Shown in pieces: positions 6,654 through 13,644 of a stretch of DNA of 15,758 bases. The stretch is taken from positions 1-15,758 of the forward strand of contig DMHJ01000100.1 of assembly GCA_003449495.1 (NCBI GenBank), in the 5' to 3' direction. Origin of the DNA: Clostridiales bacterium UBA8153 (GTDB lineage Bacteria > Bacillota > Sulfobacillia > UBA8153). Below the pieces are notes generated by a model, which saw only the letters and a list, made by a program, of their open reading frames with translations, did no database searches and was not told the origin of the DNA. Position numbers and translations under genes: made by a program. Numbering within the stretch: position 1 is the first letter of the stretch; each line of letters starts with the position of its first letter.

Positions 6654-8363
6654 GTGCTCCAGACCTTGCACATCCAGAAGCTGGCCCTTATAGAGTGCGC
6701 CGAACTGAGTTTCGGCCCCGGCCTCAACGTGCTCACCGGCGAAACCGGCGCGGGCAAGTCCATGATCGTCGACGCCGTAGGCCTGGTGCTGGGCGGCCGG
6801 GCTTCCCCGGACCTGGTGCGCACCGGGGCCGACAGCGCCTTGGTAGAGGCGGTGTTCGAGTTGCCAACCAACGAAGGGGCCCAGCAGGCCTTGGAGCAGA
6901 TGGGACTGCCGGTTGGGGAGAACCTCGTGCTCAGCCGTGAAATCCACCGCAACGGGCGGTCCGCTTCGCGTATCAACGGTCGCCTGGCCAACCTGGGCAT
7001 GTTACAGAAGCTGGCCCAGCACCTGGTGGACATGCACGGCCAGTACGAGCACCAGTCACTGTTGCGGCCCAGCACCCAGCTTCTGGCCCTGGACACCTTC
7101 GCTGGACCGGAGCTGTGGGCCACTCGCTCCACCTATCACCAGCTGTATCTTAGGTTGCGCCAGCTGGATGAACGCCTGCAGGAGTTGGCCGGGGATGCCC
7201 GGGACCGGGCGCGACGGCTGGATCTGCTCCGCTACGAGGTCAACGAGCTGGAGCGGGCGGCCCTGCGCTCCGGTGAGGATCAGGAGCTCTCCCAAAGACA
7301 GCGCCTGATGGCCAACCGGGCGCGCCTGGCCGAGTCCGCCACGGGCGCCCTGCACTTTCTCTATGGCGGCCGGGAGTCCGCCGCCGGCCTGTTGGCCGCC
7401 TCCCGCGCGGCGCTGAGCCAAGGTGGGCGGTATGATCCCGCCCTGTCCCGGCTGGCCAACACCGTGGAGCAATTGGGATATCAAGTCGAAGCGGTCATTG
7501 AAGACCTGCGCATCTACTGCCGGGGCCTGGAGTTTGATCCGTCCGCCGCCCAGGAAGTCGAGGCGCGTTTGGACCAGTTGGCGAAGCTCAAACGCAAGTA
7601 CGGCGACACCGTCGAGGAGATGCTGGCCTACGGGGCCCGGGCCTTGCAGGAAATGGCACGGCTGGAAAGCGCCGAGGAATTGGCCGCACAAGTGGAAACC
7701 GAGCGCTCCCACGCAAAAGGGCTGGCAGCCCGGGCCGCCCAGGAGCTGAGCACCCTCCGCCGTAGCGCCGCCGGTGCCTTGGACCGGCTACTGGAGGACG
7801 AGTTGGCCGAAGTGGGCATGGCGGGCACCAAGTTCGGCACCTCCTTCGGCTACCAGGAGCACCCAGACGGCCTGGAAGTGGAGGGATCCAGCCTGGCCGC
7901 CGGACCCTGGGGTACCGATCAAGTCGAGTTCACCCTCTCCCCTAACCCGGGCGAGCCTTTGCGCGGCCTGGCTAAGGCGGCGTCGGGGGGAGAGCTTTCC
8001 CGGGTGATGCTGGCCCTGCGTACCGTGTTGGCCCGGGCCGACCAGGTCCCCACCTTGATCTTTGATGAAATCGATGCCGGCATCGGCGGCCGCACCGCCG
8101 TGGCGGTGGCGGACAAGCTGGCCCGCCTGGCGGATGACCGTCAAGTTTTGTGCGTTACCCATCTTGCCCATATCGCCGCCCGCGCCAGCCGCCATTTGTT
8201 GGTGGAGAAACATGTGGAGGATAACCGGACTTCCAGCCGGCTGGCCATCCTCACCGAAGCGGAAAGGCCGGCCGAGCTCGCGCGCATGCTCGGCATAGAA
8301 TACGCGGGGCCCGGTGCCGAACACGCGCGGGAGCTGCTGCTGCGAGGCCGGCAGGTTATGTAG
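6654..8363 (+). CDS. recN: DNA repair protein RecN (SMC-like ATPase)
   Basis: This 569-aa protein is an SMC-family ATPase that acts early in double-strand break repair. The Walker A is G-E-T-G-A-G-K-S at residues 29-36. A long helical middle part, rich in Glu, Arg and Ala, forms the coiled coil. The ABC signature S-G-G-E-L-S-R is at about 444-450 and the Walker B L-I-F-D-E-I-D at 468-474, followed by V-T-H-L-A-H-I-A-A. It starts at a GTG with GGAGG ten bases upstream, 18 bases after argR. It is followed by a probable terminator, so it likely ends the operon that begins at xseA or earlier. Confidence 0.96.
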   Translation: MLQTLHIQKLALIECAELSFGPGLNVLTGETGAGKSMIVDAVGLVLGGRASPDLVRTGADSALVEAVFELPTNEGAQQALEQMGLPVGENLVLSREIHRNGRSASRINGRLANLGMLQKLAQHLVDMHGQYEHQSLLRPSTQLLALDTFAGPELWATRSTYHQLYLRLRQLDERLQELAGDARDRARRLDLLRYEVNELERAALRSGEDQELSQRQRLMANRARLAESATGALHFLYGGRESAAGLLAASRAALSQGGRYDPALSRLANTVEQLGYQVEAVIEDLRIYCRGLEFDPSAAQEVEARLDQLAKLKRKYGDTVEEMLAYGARALQEMARLESAEELAAQVETERSHAKGLAARAAQELSTLRRSAAGALDRLLEDELAEVGMAGTKFGTSFGYQEHPDGLEVEGSSLAAGPWGTDQVEFTLSPNPGEPLRGLAKAASGGELSRVMLALRTVLARADQVPTLIFDEIDAGIGGRTAVAVADKLARLADDRQVLCVTHLAHIAARASRHLLVEKHVEDNRTSSRLAILTEAERPAELARMLGIEYAGPGAEHARELLLRGRQVM

Positions 8364-8379
8364 TATGGTCTGGTACCAG

Positions 8380-8405
8380 GCGGCTTTGGCCGCTCTTTGA
8401 TTTTT
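8380..8405 (+). terminator. Probable intrinsic terminator after recN
   Basis: GCGGC at 8380-8384 pairs with GCCGC at 8389-8393 around a TTTG loop. It is followed by TCTTTGATTTTT up to 8405. The stem is short (five GC pairs plus one G-T pair) and the T-run is interrupted, so strength is uncertain. Its position 16 bases after the recN stop supports it. Confidence 0.55.
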
Positions 8406-8445
8406 AACTGGGAGTTTTCCGGGTCAGGATGACAGTAAGACCTGA

Positions 8446-8706
8446 AGCCGCCCATGGAGGTGCCTCTGCACTTTTAGCCGCCATTCTCTGCCCTTCTATG
8501 TTACCAAACACAACCTGGCAGGGGCCATCACTTATGCTCTGGCGAGCGACCGCACCCGGGGGTATGCCATCGGGGCGGAGTGGATGCTGTTGGCGGCCAG
8601 ACTCGATCAACCGGTTCCCAAGGGTCGGAGTCTCAGTGGCTCCGACCTCCCTTGGCGAAACTTGTCGCACCAATGCCAGTCTCAGGAAGCAGGAGTCGTT
8701 GACTGA
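8446..8706 (+). pseudogene. spoIVB: Remnant of spoIVB (C-terminal part of the S55 peptidase domain)
   Basis: One frame, open from 8446 to a TGA at 8704-8706, encodes N-L-A-G-A-I-T-Y-A-L and then D-R-T-R-G-Y-A-I-G-A-E-W-M-L at 8548-8589. This matches the very conserved end of SpoIVB, whose family pattern is roughly L-x-G-A-V-T-H-V with D-P-T-R-G-Y-G-I-F-I-E-W-M-L. Everything upstream in that frame is unlike SpoIVB, is closed by a stop at 8443-8445 and has no start codon before the matching part. The catalytic Ser and the PDZ and N-terminal regions are absent. SpoIVB is the forespore-secreted serine protease that triggers sigma-K processing, and its intact gene normally sits between recN and spo0A. 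I read this as a decayed copy; limits of the remnant are approximate. An assembly deletion cannot be excluded. Confidence 0.75.
8661..8671 (+). promoter_or_regulatory. Candidate 0A box upstream of spo0A
   Basis: The core TGTCGCA at 8663-8669 matches the Spo0A-binding consensus TGNCGAA at six of seven positions. It lies just upstream of a sigma-H-like promoter, the arrangement found at B. subtilis spo0A, where Spo0A regulates itself. A single short match, so tentative. Confidence 0.35.
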
Positions 8707-8718
8707 CTTGCAGAAAAA
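8689..8718 (+). promoter_or_regulatory. Candidate sigma-H promoter of spo0A
   Basis: GCAGGAGTC at 8689-8697 fits the sigma-H -35 consensus RnAGGAwWW except at two W positions. GCAGAAAAA at 8710-8718 fits the -10 RnnGAATww except for one T. The 12-base spacer is right for sigma-H. It would start transcription about 35-40 bases before the spo0A start codon. B. subtilis spo0A also has a sigma-H promoter at this place. Confidence 0.45.
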
Positions 8719-8731
8719 ACCTGGGCATAAT
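8703..8731 (+). promoter_or_regulatory. Candidate sigma-A promoter of spo0A
   Basis: CTGACT at 8703-8708 and CATAAT at 8726-8731 are separated by 17 bases. The -10 matches 5 of 6 and the -35 matches 4 of 6. It partly overlaps the sigma-H candidate, so the two would be alternatives. Confidence 0.4.
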
Positions 8732-8762
8732 TGCCTGGAAAGGTCTAGAAAGGGGAATCTTG

Positions 8763-9515
8763 ATGCCCATCCGTGTCATGATCGCCGACGATCACCGGGA
8801 GTTCTGCAGCATACTCCACGACTACCTCACCAGCCAACCCGATCTTGAAGTGGCGGCAGTAGCCTACAACGGCATCGAGGCCCTGGAGCTGGCGGAGCGG
8901 GCCCAGCCAGAGGTCATGCTGCTGGACATCATCATGCCCCGCCTGGACGGCATCGGGGTGCTGGAACGTCTCGTCCAGCGCGAGAAGAGGCCGAAGGTGA
9001 TCATGCTCACGGCGTTTGGCCAGGAGACCATGACCCAACGGGTGCTGGGTATGGGCGCGGACTACTACATCCTCAAGCCCTTCGACCTGGAGGTATTGAC
9101 CGACCGCATCCGCGAGCTCTGCAACCAGCCTCCGCTTCTCCGGCACCGGCCGGTCAAAGCCCGCAGCTTGGACTTAGACGTAACCCGAGCCATTCACGAT
9201 ATCGGCATCCCGGCGCACATCAAGGGCTATCTCTACCTGCGGGAAGCCATCTTGATGGTGGTGGCCCGCTATGACCTGCTCTCGGCCGTCACCAAGGAGC
9301 TGTATCCGTCCATTGCCGACCGCTACCAGACCACCCCCAGCCGGGTCGAGCGCGCCATCCGCCATGCCATCGAAGTGGCGTGGAACCGGGGAAACCTGGA
9401 CGTGATCAACGCGCTGTTCGGCCACACCGTGAGTCAGGAGCGGGGGAAACCGACTAATTCCGAGTTCATCGCCATGGTAGCGGACAAGCTGCGCATGGAA
9501 GCCCGCGCCGGCTAA
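8763..9515 (+). CDS. spo0A: Sporulation master regulator Spo0A
   Basis: This 250-aa response regulator governs entry into sporulation. The receiver domain has the acidic pair D9-D10, the phosphorylation site D55 in L-L-D-I-I-M-P, T-A in M-L-T-A-F and K in I-L-K-P-F-D. The C-terminal DNA-binding domain carries [35 protein letters not shown] and K-P-T-N-S-E-F-I-A, which is diagnostic of Spo0A. The ATG at 8763 is preceded by AGGGGAA six bases away; a TTG directly before it (8760) is an alternative. The gene is complete and shows no damage, in contrast to the spoIVB remnant just upstream. Confidence 0.97.
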   Translation: MPIRVMIADDHREFCSILHDYLTSQPDLEVAAVAYNGIEALELAERAQPEVMLLDIIMPRLDGIGVLERLVQREKRPKVIMLTAFGQETMTQRVLGMGADYYILKPFDLEVLTDRIRELCNQPPLLRHRPVKARSLDLDVTRAIHDIGIPAHIKGYLYLREAILMVVARYDLLSAVTKELYPSIADRYQTTPSRVERAIRHAIEVAWNRGNLDVINALFGHTVSQERGKPTNSEFIAMVADKLRMEARAG

Positions 9516-9588
9516 AGCACCGGCCCGGACCCGTCCAGGCAGGGAAGGGAGGTGGATTTGGAGAAAGCGGGGGCGGGAGGGATGGACC

Positions 9589-11373
9589 ATGCCCGGGATG
9601 GGACAACGCGAGCTGGCGGTGATTTTGGACTCCACCCACGATGGCATGATCGCCATCGACGTTACCGGTATGGTCACGCTCTTTAACGCCGCCGCCGAAC
9701 GCCTGCTGGGCGTCGGCAGGACGGCGGTGCTCGGCCGATCGGCCCGGGACGTCATCCCCAACACCCGCTTAGGCGAAGTCCTGCGCAGCGGGGCGCCCGA
9801 GCTCAACCGCCAACAGGATTTGGGTGGGGTCACCATCATCACCAACCGGGTGCCGGTGCGGGATGACACCGGTCAGGTGGTGGGGGCGGTAGCGGTGTTC
9901 CGCGACATCACCGAAGTACGCGGCCTGGCGGCGCAGATCACCAACCTGACCCAGGTGCAGACCTTACTAGAGGCCATCATCAATTCCACCCAGGACGCCA
10001 TCTCCGTGGTCGATGCCCAGGGCAACGGGCTCCTGATCAACCCGGCTTACACGCGCCTGACCGGTTTGACCGAGGCCGACGTCATCGGCAAGCCCGCTAC
10101 CGTGGACATCGCCGAGGGCGAAAGCATGCATCTCCAGGTGCTGCGCACCCGGCGGCCGGTGCGGGGAGTGCCCATGAAGGTGGGACCTCGCCGCCGGGAA
10201 GTCGTGGTAAACGTGGCCCCCATCATCGTGGGCGGGGAGCTCAAAGGATCGGTGGGCGTGATTCACGATGTTTCCGAGCTCACGCGCCTGTCCGAGGAAC
10301 TGGACCGGGTCAAACGCTTGGTGCGCAGGTTGGAAGCTAAGTACACTTTTGACGAGATCGTCGCCGTCAGCCCGGCCATGCGCACCGCGGTGGAGCAGGC
10401 GCGGCGGGCGGCCGAAACCCCGGTTACCGTGCTATTGCGCGGCGAGAGCGGTACGGGCAAAGAACTGTTCGCCCACGCCCTCCATAACGCCAGCCGGCGG
10501 TCCCGAGGTCCGTTGGTGCGGGTGAACTGCGCCGCCCTCTCCGAGTCCCTCCTGGAGAGCCAGCTGTTCGGCTATGTGGAGGGGGCCTTCACCGGGGCCC
10601 GTCGCGGCGGGCGACTCGGCCTGTTTGAAGAGGCGGCGGGGGGCACCATCTTTCTGGATGAGGTAGGGCTCATGCCCCTGAGTCTCCAGGGCAAGCTACT
10701 GCGGGTACTGCAGGAACGCGAGCTGGTGCGGGTGGGCGATACCCGGCCGGTGCGGGTAGACGTGCGGGTGATCGCCGCCACCAACACCCGGCTGGAACAA
10801 GCCGTGGCCGCCGGTCACTTCCGGGAAGACCTGTACTATCGCCTGAACGTGCTTCCCATCTTCATTCCGCCCTTGCGCCAGCGCCGGGAAGACCTACCCC
10901 GGCTGGTATCGCACCTTCTGCGCAAGCTCGATGAGGAGTACGGGCGCAGCGTGGAGGACATCTCCCCGCCCGCCCTCCAGGAGCTGCTGTCCTACCACTG
11001 GCCGGGGAATGTGCGTGAATTGGAGAACGTGTTGGGCCGGGCCATGATCAATATGCCCTACCCTCTGACCTGCATGGAGGCCGTGCACCTGCCTCCCCTG
11101 GAAGGCCCGGTGAGCACCGGGCAGAACCGCGGCGGGCCGGCGGGCGTTTCCACCCTCAGGCAGGCGGTGGAGAAGGCGGAGCGCCAGGCGGTGTCCCACG
11201 CCCTGGCGGCGGCGGGCGGCAATAAGGCTCTGGCGGCGAGGCTTTTGGGGATTGCCCCGCGTACCCTGTACTATAAGCTGGAGCGTCTACAGCTCAGCTC
11301 TCCCCCTGAATCAGTTTGCCGGCATGGTTTTGCAGATGTCTGCAACCCAATGCAGACTACCCGGTGCCCGTAG
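9589..11373 (+). CDS. Sigma-54-dependent transcriptional activator with two PAS domains (BkdR-like)
   Basis: This 594-aa enhancer-binding protein has two PAS sensory domains (about residues 7-110 and 121-225) and a short coiled linker. The AAA+ domain starts near residue 255, with Walker A G-E-S-G-T-G-K-E at 285-292, the sigma-54 contact loop G-A-F-T-G-A at 332-337 and Walker B I-F-L-D-E at 354-358. A Fis-type helix-turn-helix near 535-567 ends in R-T-L-Y-Y-K-L. A 27-residue tail without family features follows, and its DNA holds repeated TGCAGA sites. Its gene directly precedes a sigma-54 promoter and branched-chain amino acid genes, so it most likely acts like B. subtilis BkdR. The ligand is unknown. 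The ATG at 9589 has GGGAGGGA at a good distance. Confidence 0.93.
   Translation: MPGMGQRELAVILDSTHDGMIAIDVTGMVTLFNAAAERLLGVGRTAVLGRSARDVIPNTRLGEVLRSGAPELNRQQDLGGVTIITNRVPVRDDTGQVVGAVAVFRDITEVRGLAAQITNLTQVQTLLEAIINSTQDAISVVDAQGNGLLINPAYTRLTGLTEADVIGKPATVDIAEGESMHLQVLRTRRPVRGVPMKVGPRRREVVVNVAPIIVGGELKGSVGVIHDVSELTRLSEELDRVKRLVRRLEAKYTFDEIVAVSPAMRTAVEQARRAAETPVTVLLRGESGTGKELFAHALHNASRRSRGPLVRVNCAALSESLLESQLFGYVEGAFTGARRGGRLGLFEEAAGGTIFLDEVGLMPLSLQGKLLRVLQERELVRVGDTRPVRVDVRVIAATNTRLEQAVAAGHFREDLYYRLNVLPIFIPPLRQRREDLPRLVSHLLRKLDEEYGRSVEDISPPALQELLSYHWPGNVRELENVLGRAMINMPYPLTCMEAVHLPPLEGPVSTGQNRGGPAGVSTLRQAVEKAERQAVSHALAAAGGNKALAARLLGIAPRTLYYKLERLQLSSPPESVCRHGFADVCNPMQTTRCP
11331..11356 (+). repeat. 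Triple TGCAGA half-site array, probable upstream activating sequence
   Basis: TGCAGA-TG-TCTGCA at 11331-11344 is a perfect inverted repeat. A third half-site, TGCAGA at 11351-11356, lies exactly 20 bases (two helical turns) from the first and forms a second inverted repeat with the middle one. The array lies about 125 bases before the predicted sigma-54 start point, a normal distance for an enhancer. It overlaps the last codons of the regulator gene, so the regulator may bind here. Binding is inferred. Confidence 0.6.
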
Positions 11374-11438
11374 ACCCCGGCCCCCCTCCTTCGCGGTTTC
11401 TACCTGGCCAAGGCCACCCCCCGCAGGTCTGGCGAACC

Positions 11439-11455
11439 CCGGCATGGTTCTTGCT
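11439..11455 (+). promoter_or_regulatory. Sigma-54 (-24/-12) promoter of the leucine dehydrogenase/butyrate kinase operon
   Basis: CGGCATG-GTTC-TTGCT at 11440-11455 fits the consensus TGGCACG-N4-TTGCW with two mismatches. The invariant GG (11441-11442) and GC (11453-11454) are exactly ten bases apart. The predicted start of transcription is near 11466, about 33 bases before the first gene. The adjacent upstream gene encodes a sigma-54 activator, which strongly supports the site. Confidence 0.75.
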
Positions 11456-11498
11456 CACTACCCGCCGTAGGAACCGGTAAAGGGGGAGGGAGGTCCGG

Positions 11499-12578
11499 TT
11501 GAACGTTTTCGGGCAGATGGAAGAGGGAGGGCACCAGCAGCTGATCTTTTGCCGGGACCGGTCCACCCGGCTGAGGCTGATCATCGGCATCCACGATACC
11601 ACCCTGGGACCGGCCTTGGGTGGCTGCCGGATGTGGCCGTACGCCACCGAGGAGGCGGCCGTAGCGGACCTGCTGCGGCTCTCCCGGGGCATGACCTACA
11701 AGTCCGCCGCGTCGGGAGAGGACTACGGTGGCGGTAAGGCCGTCCTCTGGGGCGACCCGGCCCGGGACAAGAGCGAGGCGCTGTTTAGAGCCCTGGGGCA
11801 GTTCGTCGCCGGGCTGCAAGGGCGGTTCATTACCGGTGCCGACGTGGGCACCACCGCGTGGGATTTCACTTGGACCCGGCAGGAGACGGAGCACGTGGTG
11901 GCGCTGCCCGAGGCTTGGGGGGGCAGCGGGGATTCTTCTCTCACCACGGCTTTCGGTGTCTGGCACGGGATGCGGGCCTGCGCCCGGGAGGTGTGGGGAG
12001 ACGCATCGCTGGCGGGACGCACCGTGGCCATCCAGGGAGTGGGCAAGGTGGGGCACCACCTGTGCCGTCATCTCCACGAGGACGGCGCCCGGCTGGTGGT
12101 GGCCGACCTGGAGTCTCCACGGGCGGAGCGGGCAGCGAATGAGTTCGGTGCCCAGGTGGTGGACCCGGGCGAGCTGGTCGACGTGGAGTGCGACATCTTC
12201 TCCCCCAATGGCCTGGGTGCGGTGCTGGACGACGATACCATCCCCCGCCTGCGGTGCCGGGCGGTGGCCGGATCGGCCAACAACCAGCTGGCCGACGACC
12301 TTCGTCATGCCGCCATGCTGCATGAGCGCGGCATCCTATACGCCCCAGACTACGTTATCAACGCCGGCGGGCTCATCCAAGTCTGCGATGAGTTGCGGGG
12401 GTTTGACCGCCGGCGAGCCACCGCCCGGGTGGCAGGCATTCATGAGGCCTTGCTACGCATTTTCGCCATCGCCTGCCAACGCGGGATCAACACCCAGCAA
12501 GCCGCGGCCATCATGGTTGAGGAGCGGCTGGAGCGATGGGCCCGGCTCCATCGCTTGGACCTGGGCCGGGGAAGGTGA
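11499..12578 (+). CDS. Leucine dehydrogenase-like amino acid dehydrogenase, diverged copy
   Basis: This 359-aa member of the Glu/Leu/Phe/Val dehydrogenase family oxidatively deaminates branched-chain or related amino acids with NAD. The key residues are in place at the usual numbers: K68 in M-T-Y-K-S-A, K80 in G-G-G-K and D115 in A-D-V-G-T-T. The nucleotide-binding G-V-G-K-V-G follows. Around these the sequence departs from the standard: A-A-S-G-E-D-Y replaces the usual A-x-x-G-L-N-L/F, G-A-D-V replaces A-E-D-V, and G-D-S-S-L-T-T-A-F replaces the usual G-x-P-S-P-x-T-A-x-G-V-Y. A changed substrate range is plausible. The TTG start at 11499 has a strong GGGAGGT site. It is the first gene after the sigma-54 promoter and has a more canonical paralogue at 14567. 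Confidence 0.88.
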   Translation: MNVFGQMEEGGHQQLIFCRDRSTRLRLIIGIHDTTLGPALGGCRMWPYATEEAAVADLLRLSRGMTYKSAASGEDYGGGKAVLWGDPARDKSEALFRALGQFVAGLQGRFITGADVGTTAWDFTWTRQETEHVVALPEAWGGSGDSSLTTAFGVWHGMRACAREVWGDASLAGRTVAIQGVGKVGHHLCRHLHEDGARLVVADLESPRAERAANEFGAQVVDPGELVDVECDIFSPNGLGAVLDDDTIPRLRCRAVAGSANNQLADDLRHAAMLHERGILYAPDYVINAGGLIQVCDELRGFDRRRATARVAGIHEALLRIFAIACQRGINTQQAAAIMVEERLERWARLHRLDLGRGR

Positions 12579-12588
12579 TCACCAGACC

Positions 12589-13644
12589 ATGCTGATCCTG
12601 GCCATCAATCCGGGGTCATCCAGCACCAAGGTGGCCCTCTACTACCGGGAAGCATGCCTATCCCGGAAGGACATCGTCCACAGCGAGGCCGACCCGGCGT
12701 CGTCCACCTTGGAAGCACGCGCCCGGTCGGTGCGGGAGTTCCTGGCGGAAATAGGCATTCCCCTCACCCGGCTCACCGCCATCGCCGCCCGGGGCGGGCT
12801 ACTGAAGCCGGTGGCGGGCGGGACCTACGCCATCAATGAGGGTATGCTGGCGGACCTTAGGGCGGCCCGCCGCGGGGAGCACGCCAGCAACCTGGCGGGT
12901 ATCATGGCGGCCGCCCTTGCCCAGGAGGCCCGGTGTCCGGCCTATGTAGTGGACCCGGTCTCCGTGGACGAGCTGGAGCCCGAAGCCCGCCTCAGTGGGT
13001 GGAAGGAACTGGAACGCCAGAGCCTGTACCACTCCTTGAATGCCCGGGCGGTGGCCCGGCGTGCCGCCCGCGAGCTGGGCGAGGCTTACGACCAGGTCAA
13101 CCTGGTAGTGGCCCATTTGGGTAGCGGCATATCGGTGAGCGCCCACCGGCGCGGCCGGGCGGTGGATGTATCCAACCCCAACGACGAGGGGCCCTTCTCC
13201 CCGGAGCGGGCGGGAGGGCTACCGGCGCGCCCGCTGATCGCCCTGGCTCTGGCCGATGCGGGCCTCGGCCGGCAGCTGGTCACCCGGGGCGGGCTGTACG
13301 GGTACTTGGGCACCCGGGATGCCCGCGAGGTGGAGCGGCGGATCGAAGCCAACGATGCCCACGCGGAGTTGGTGTATGGCGCCCTGGCCTACCAGGTGGC
13401 GAGGGAAATCGGCGCCATGGCTGCGGTGCTGGGCGGGGAGGTGGATGCGGTGGTGCTCACCGGAGGCTTGGCCTATTCGGATTTCCTTACCAGGAGCATC
13501 GTAGATCAGATTGGCTTCATGGCACTAATCCTGCGCTACCCCGGTGGAGACGAAATGGAGGCCCTGGCCCTGGGCGTGCTCAGGGTGCTGGACGGTGAGG
13601 AGGCGTGCCTGGAGTATGGCGGAGGAGAGGAGCCCCCAACGTGA
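12589..13644 (+). CDS. buk: Butyrate kinase (branched-chain acyl kinase), copy 1
   Basis: This 351-aa ASKHA-fold kinase converts butyryl or branched-chain acyl phosphate and ADP to the free acid and ATP. The start I-N-P-G-S-S-S-T-K (residues 6-14), R-G-G-L-L-K-P, G-E-H-A-S-N-L, V-D-P-V-S-V-D-E-L, E-G-P-F-S-P-E-R, Y-L-G-T-R-D-A-R-E-V and L-T-G-G-L-A-Y-S are all typical of Buk. Two oddities are seen: A-H-L-G-S-G-I-S (175-182), where G-G-G is usual, and N-P-N-D-E-G-P-F, which is one residue shorter than the usual D-G-E-G-P-F. The ATG at 12589 was chosen by homology; the frame is open far upstream only as a shadow. Its stop overlaps the ptb start as GTGA. Confidence 0.93.
   Translation: MLILAINPGSSSTKVALYYREACLSRKDIVHSEADPASSTLEARARSVREFLAEIGIPLTRLTAIAARGGLLKPVAGGTYAINEGMLADLRAARRGEHASNLAGIMAAALAQEARCPAYVVDPVSVDELEPEARLSGWKELERQSLYHSLNARAVARRAARELGEAYDQVNLVVAHLGSGISVSAHRRGRAVDVSNPNDEGPFSPERAGGLPARPLIALALADAGLGRQLVTRGGLYGYLGTRDAREVERRIEANDAHAELVYGALAYQVAREIGAMAAVLGGEVDAVVLTGGLAYSDFLTRSIVDQIGFMALILRYPGGDEMEALALGVLRVLDGEEACLEYGGGEEPPT

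Noticed and set aside
8429..8848. 139-aa + strand open frame overlapping the start of spo0A
   Set aside because: It runs into spo0A in the wrong frame and shows no domain; the spoIVB relic lies in a different frame.
11400..12323. 307-aa antisense open frame across the sigma-54 promoter and the first dehydrogenase
   Set aside because: Composition-driven shadow; the + strand has complete catalytic motifs.
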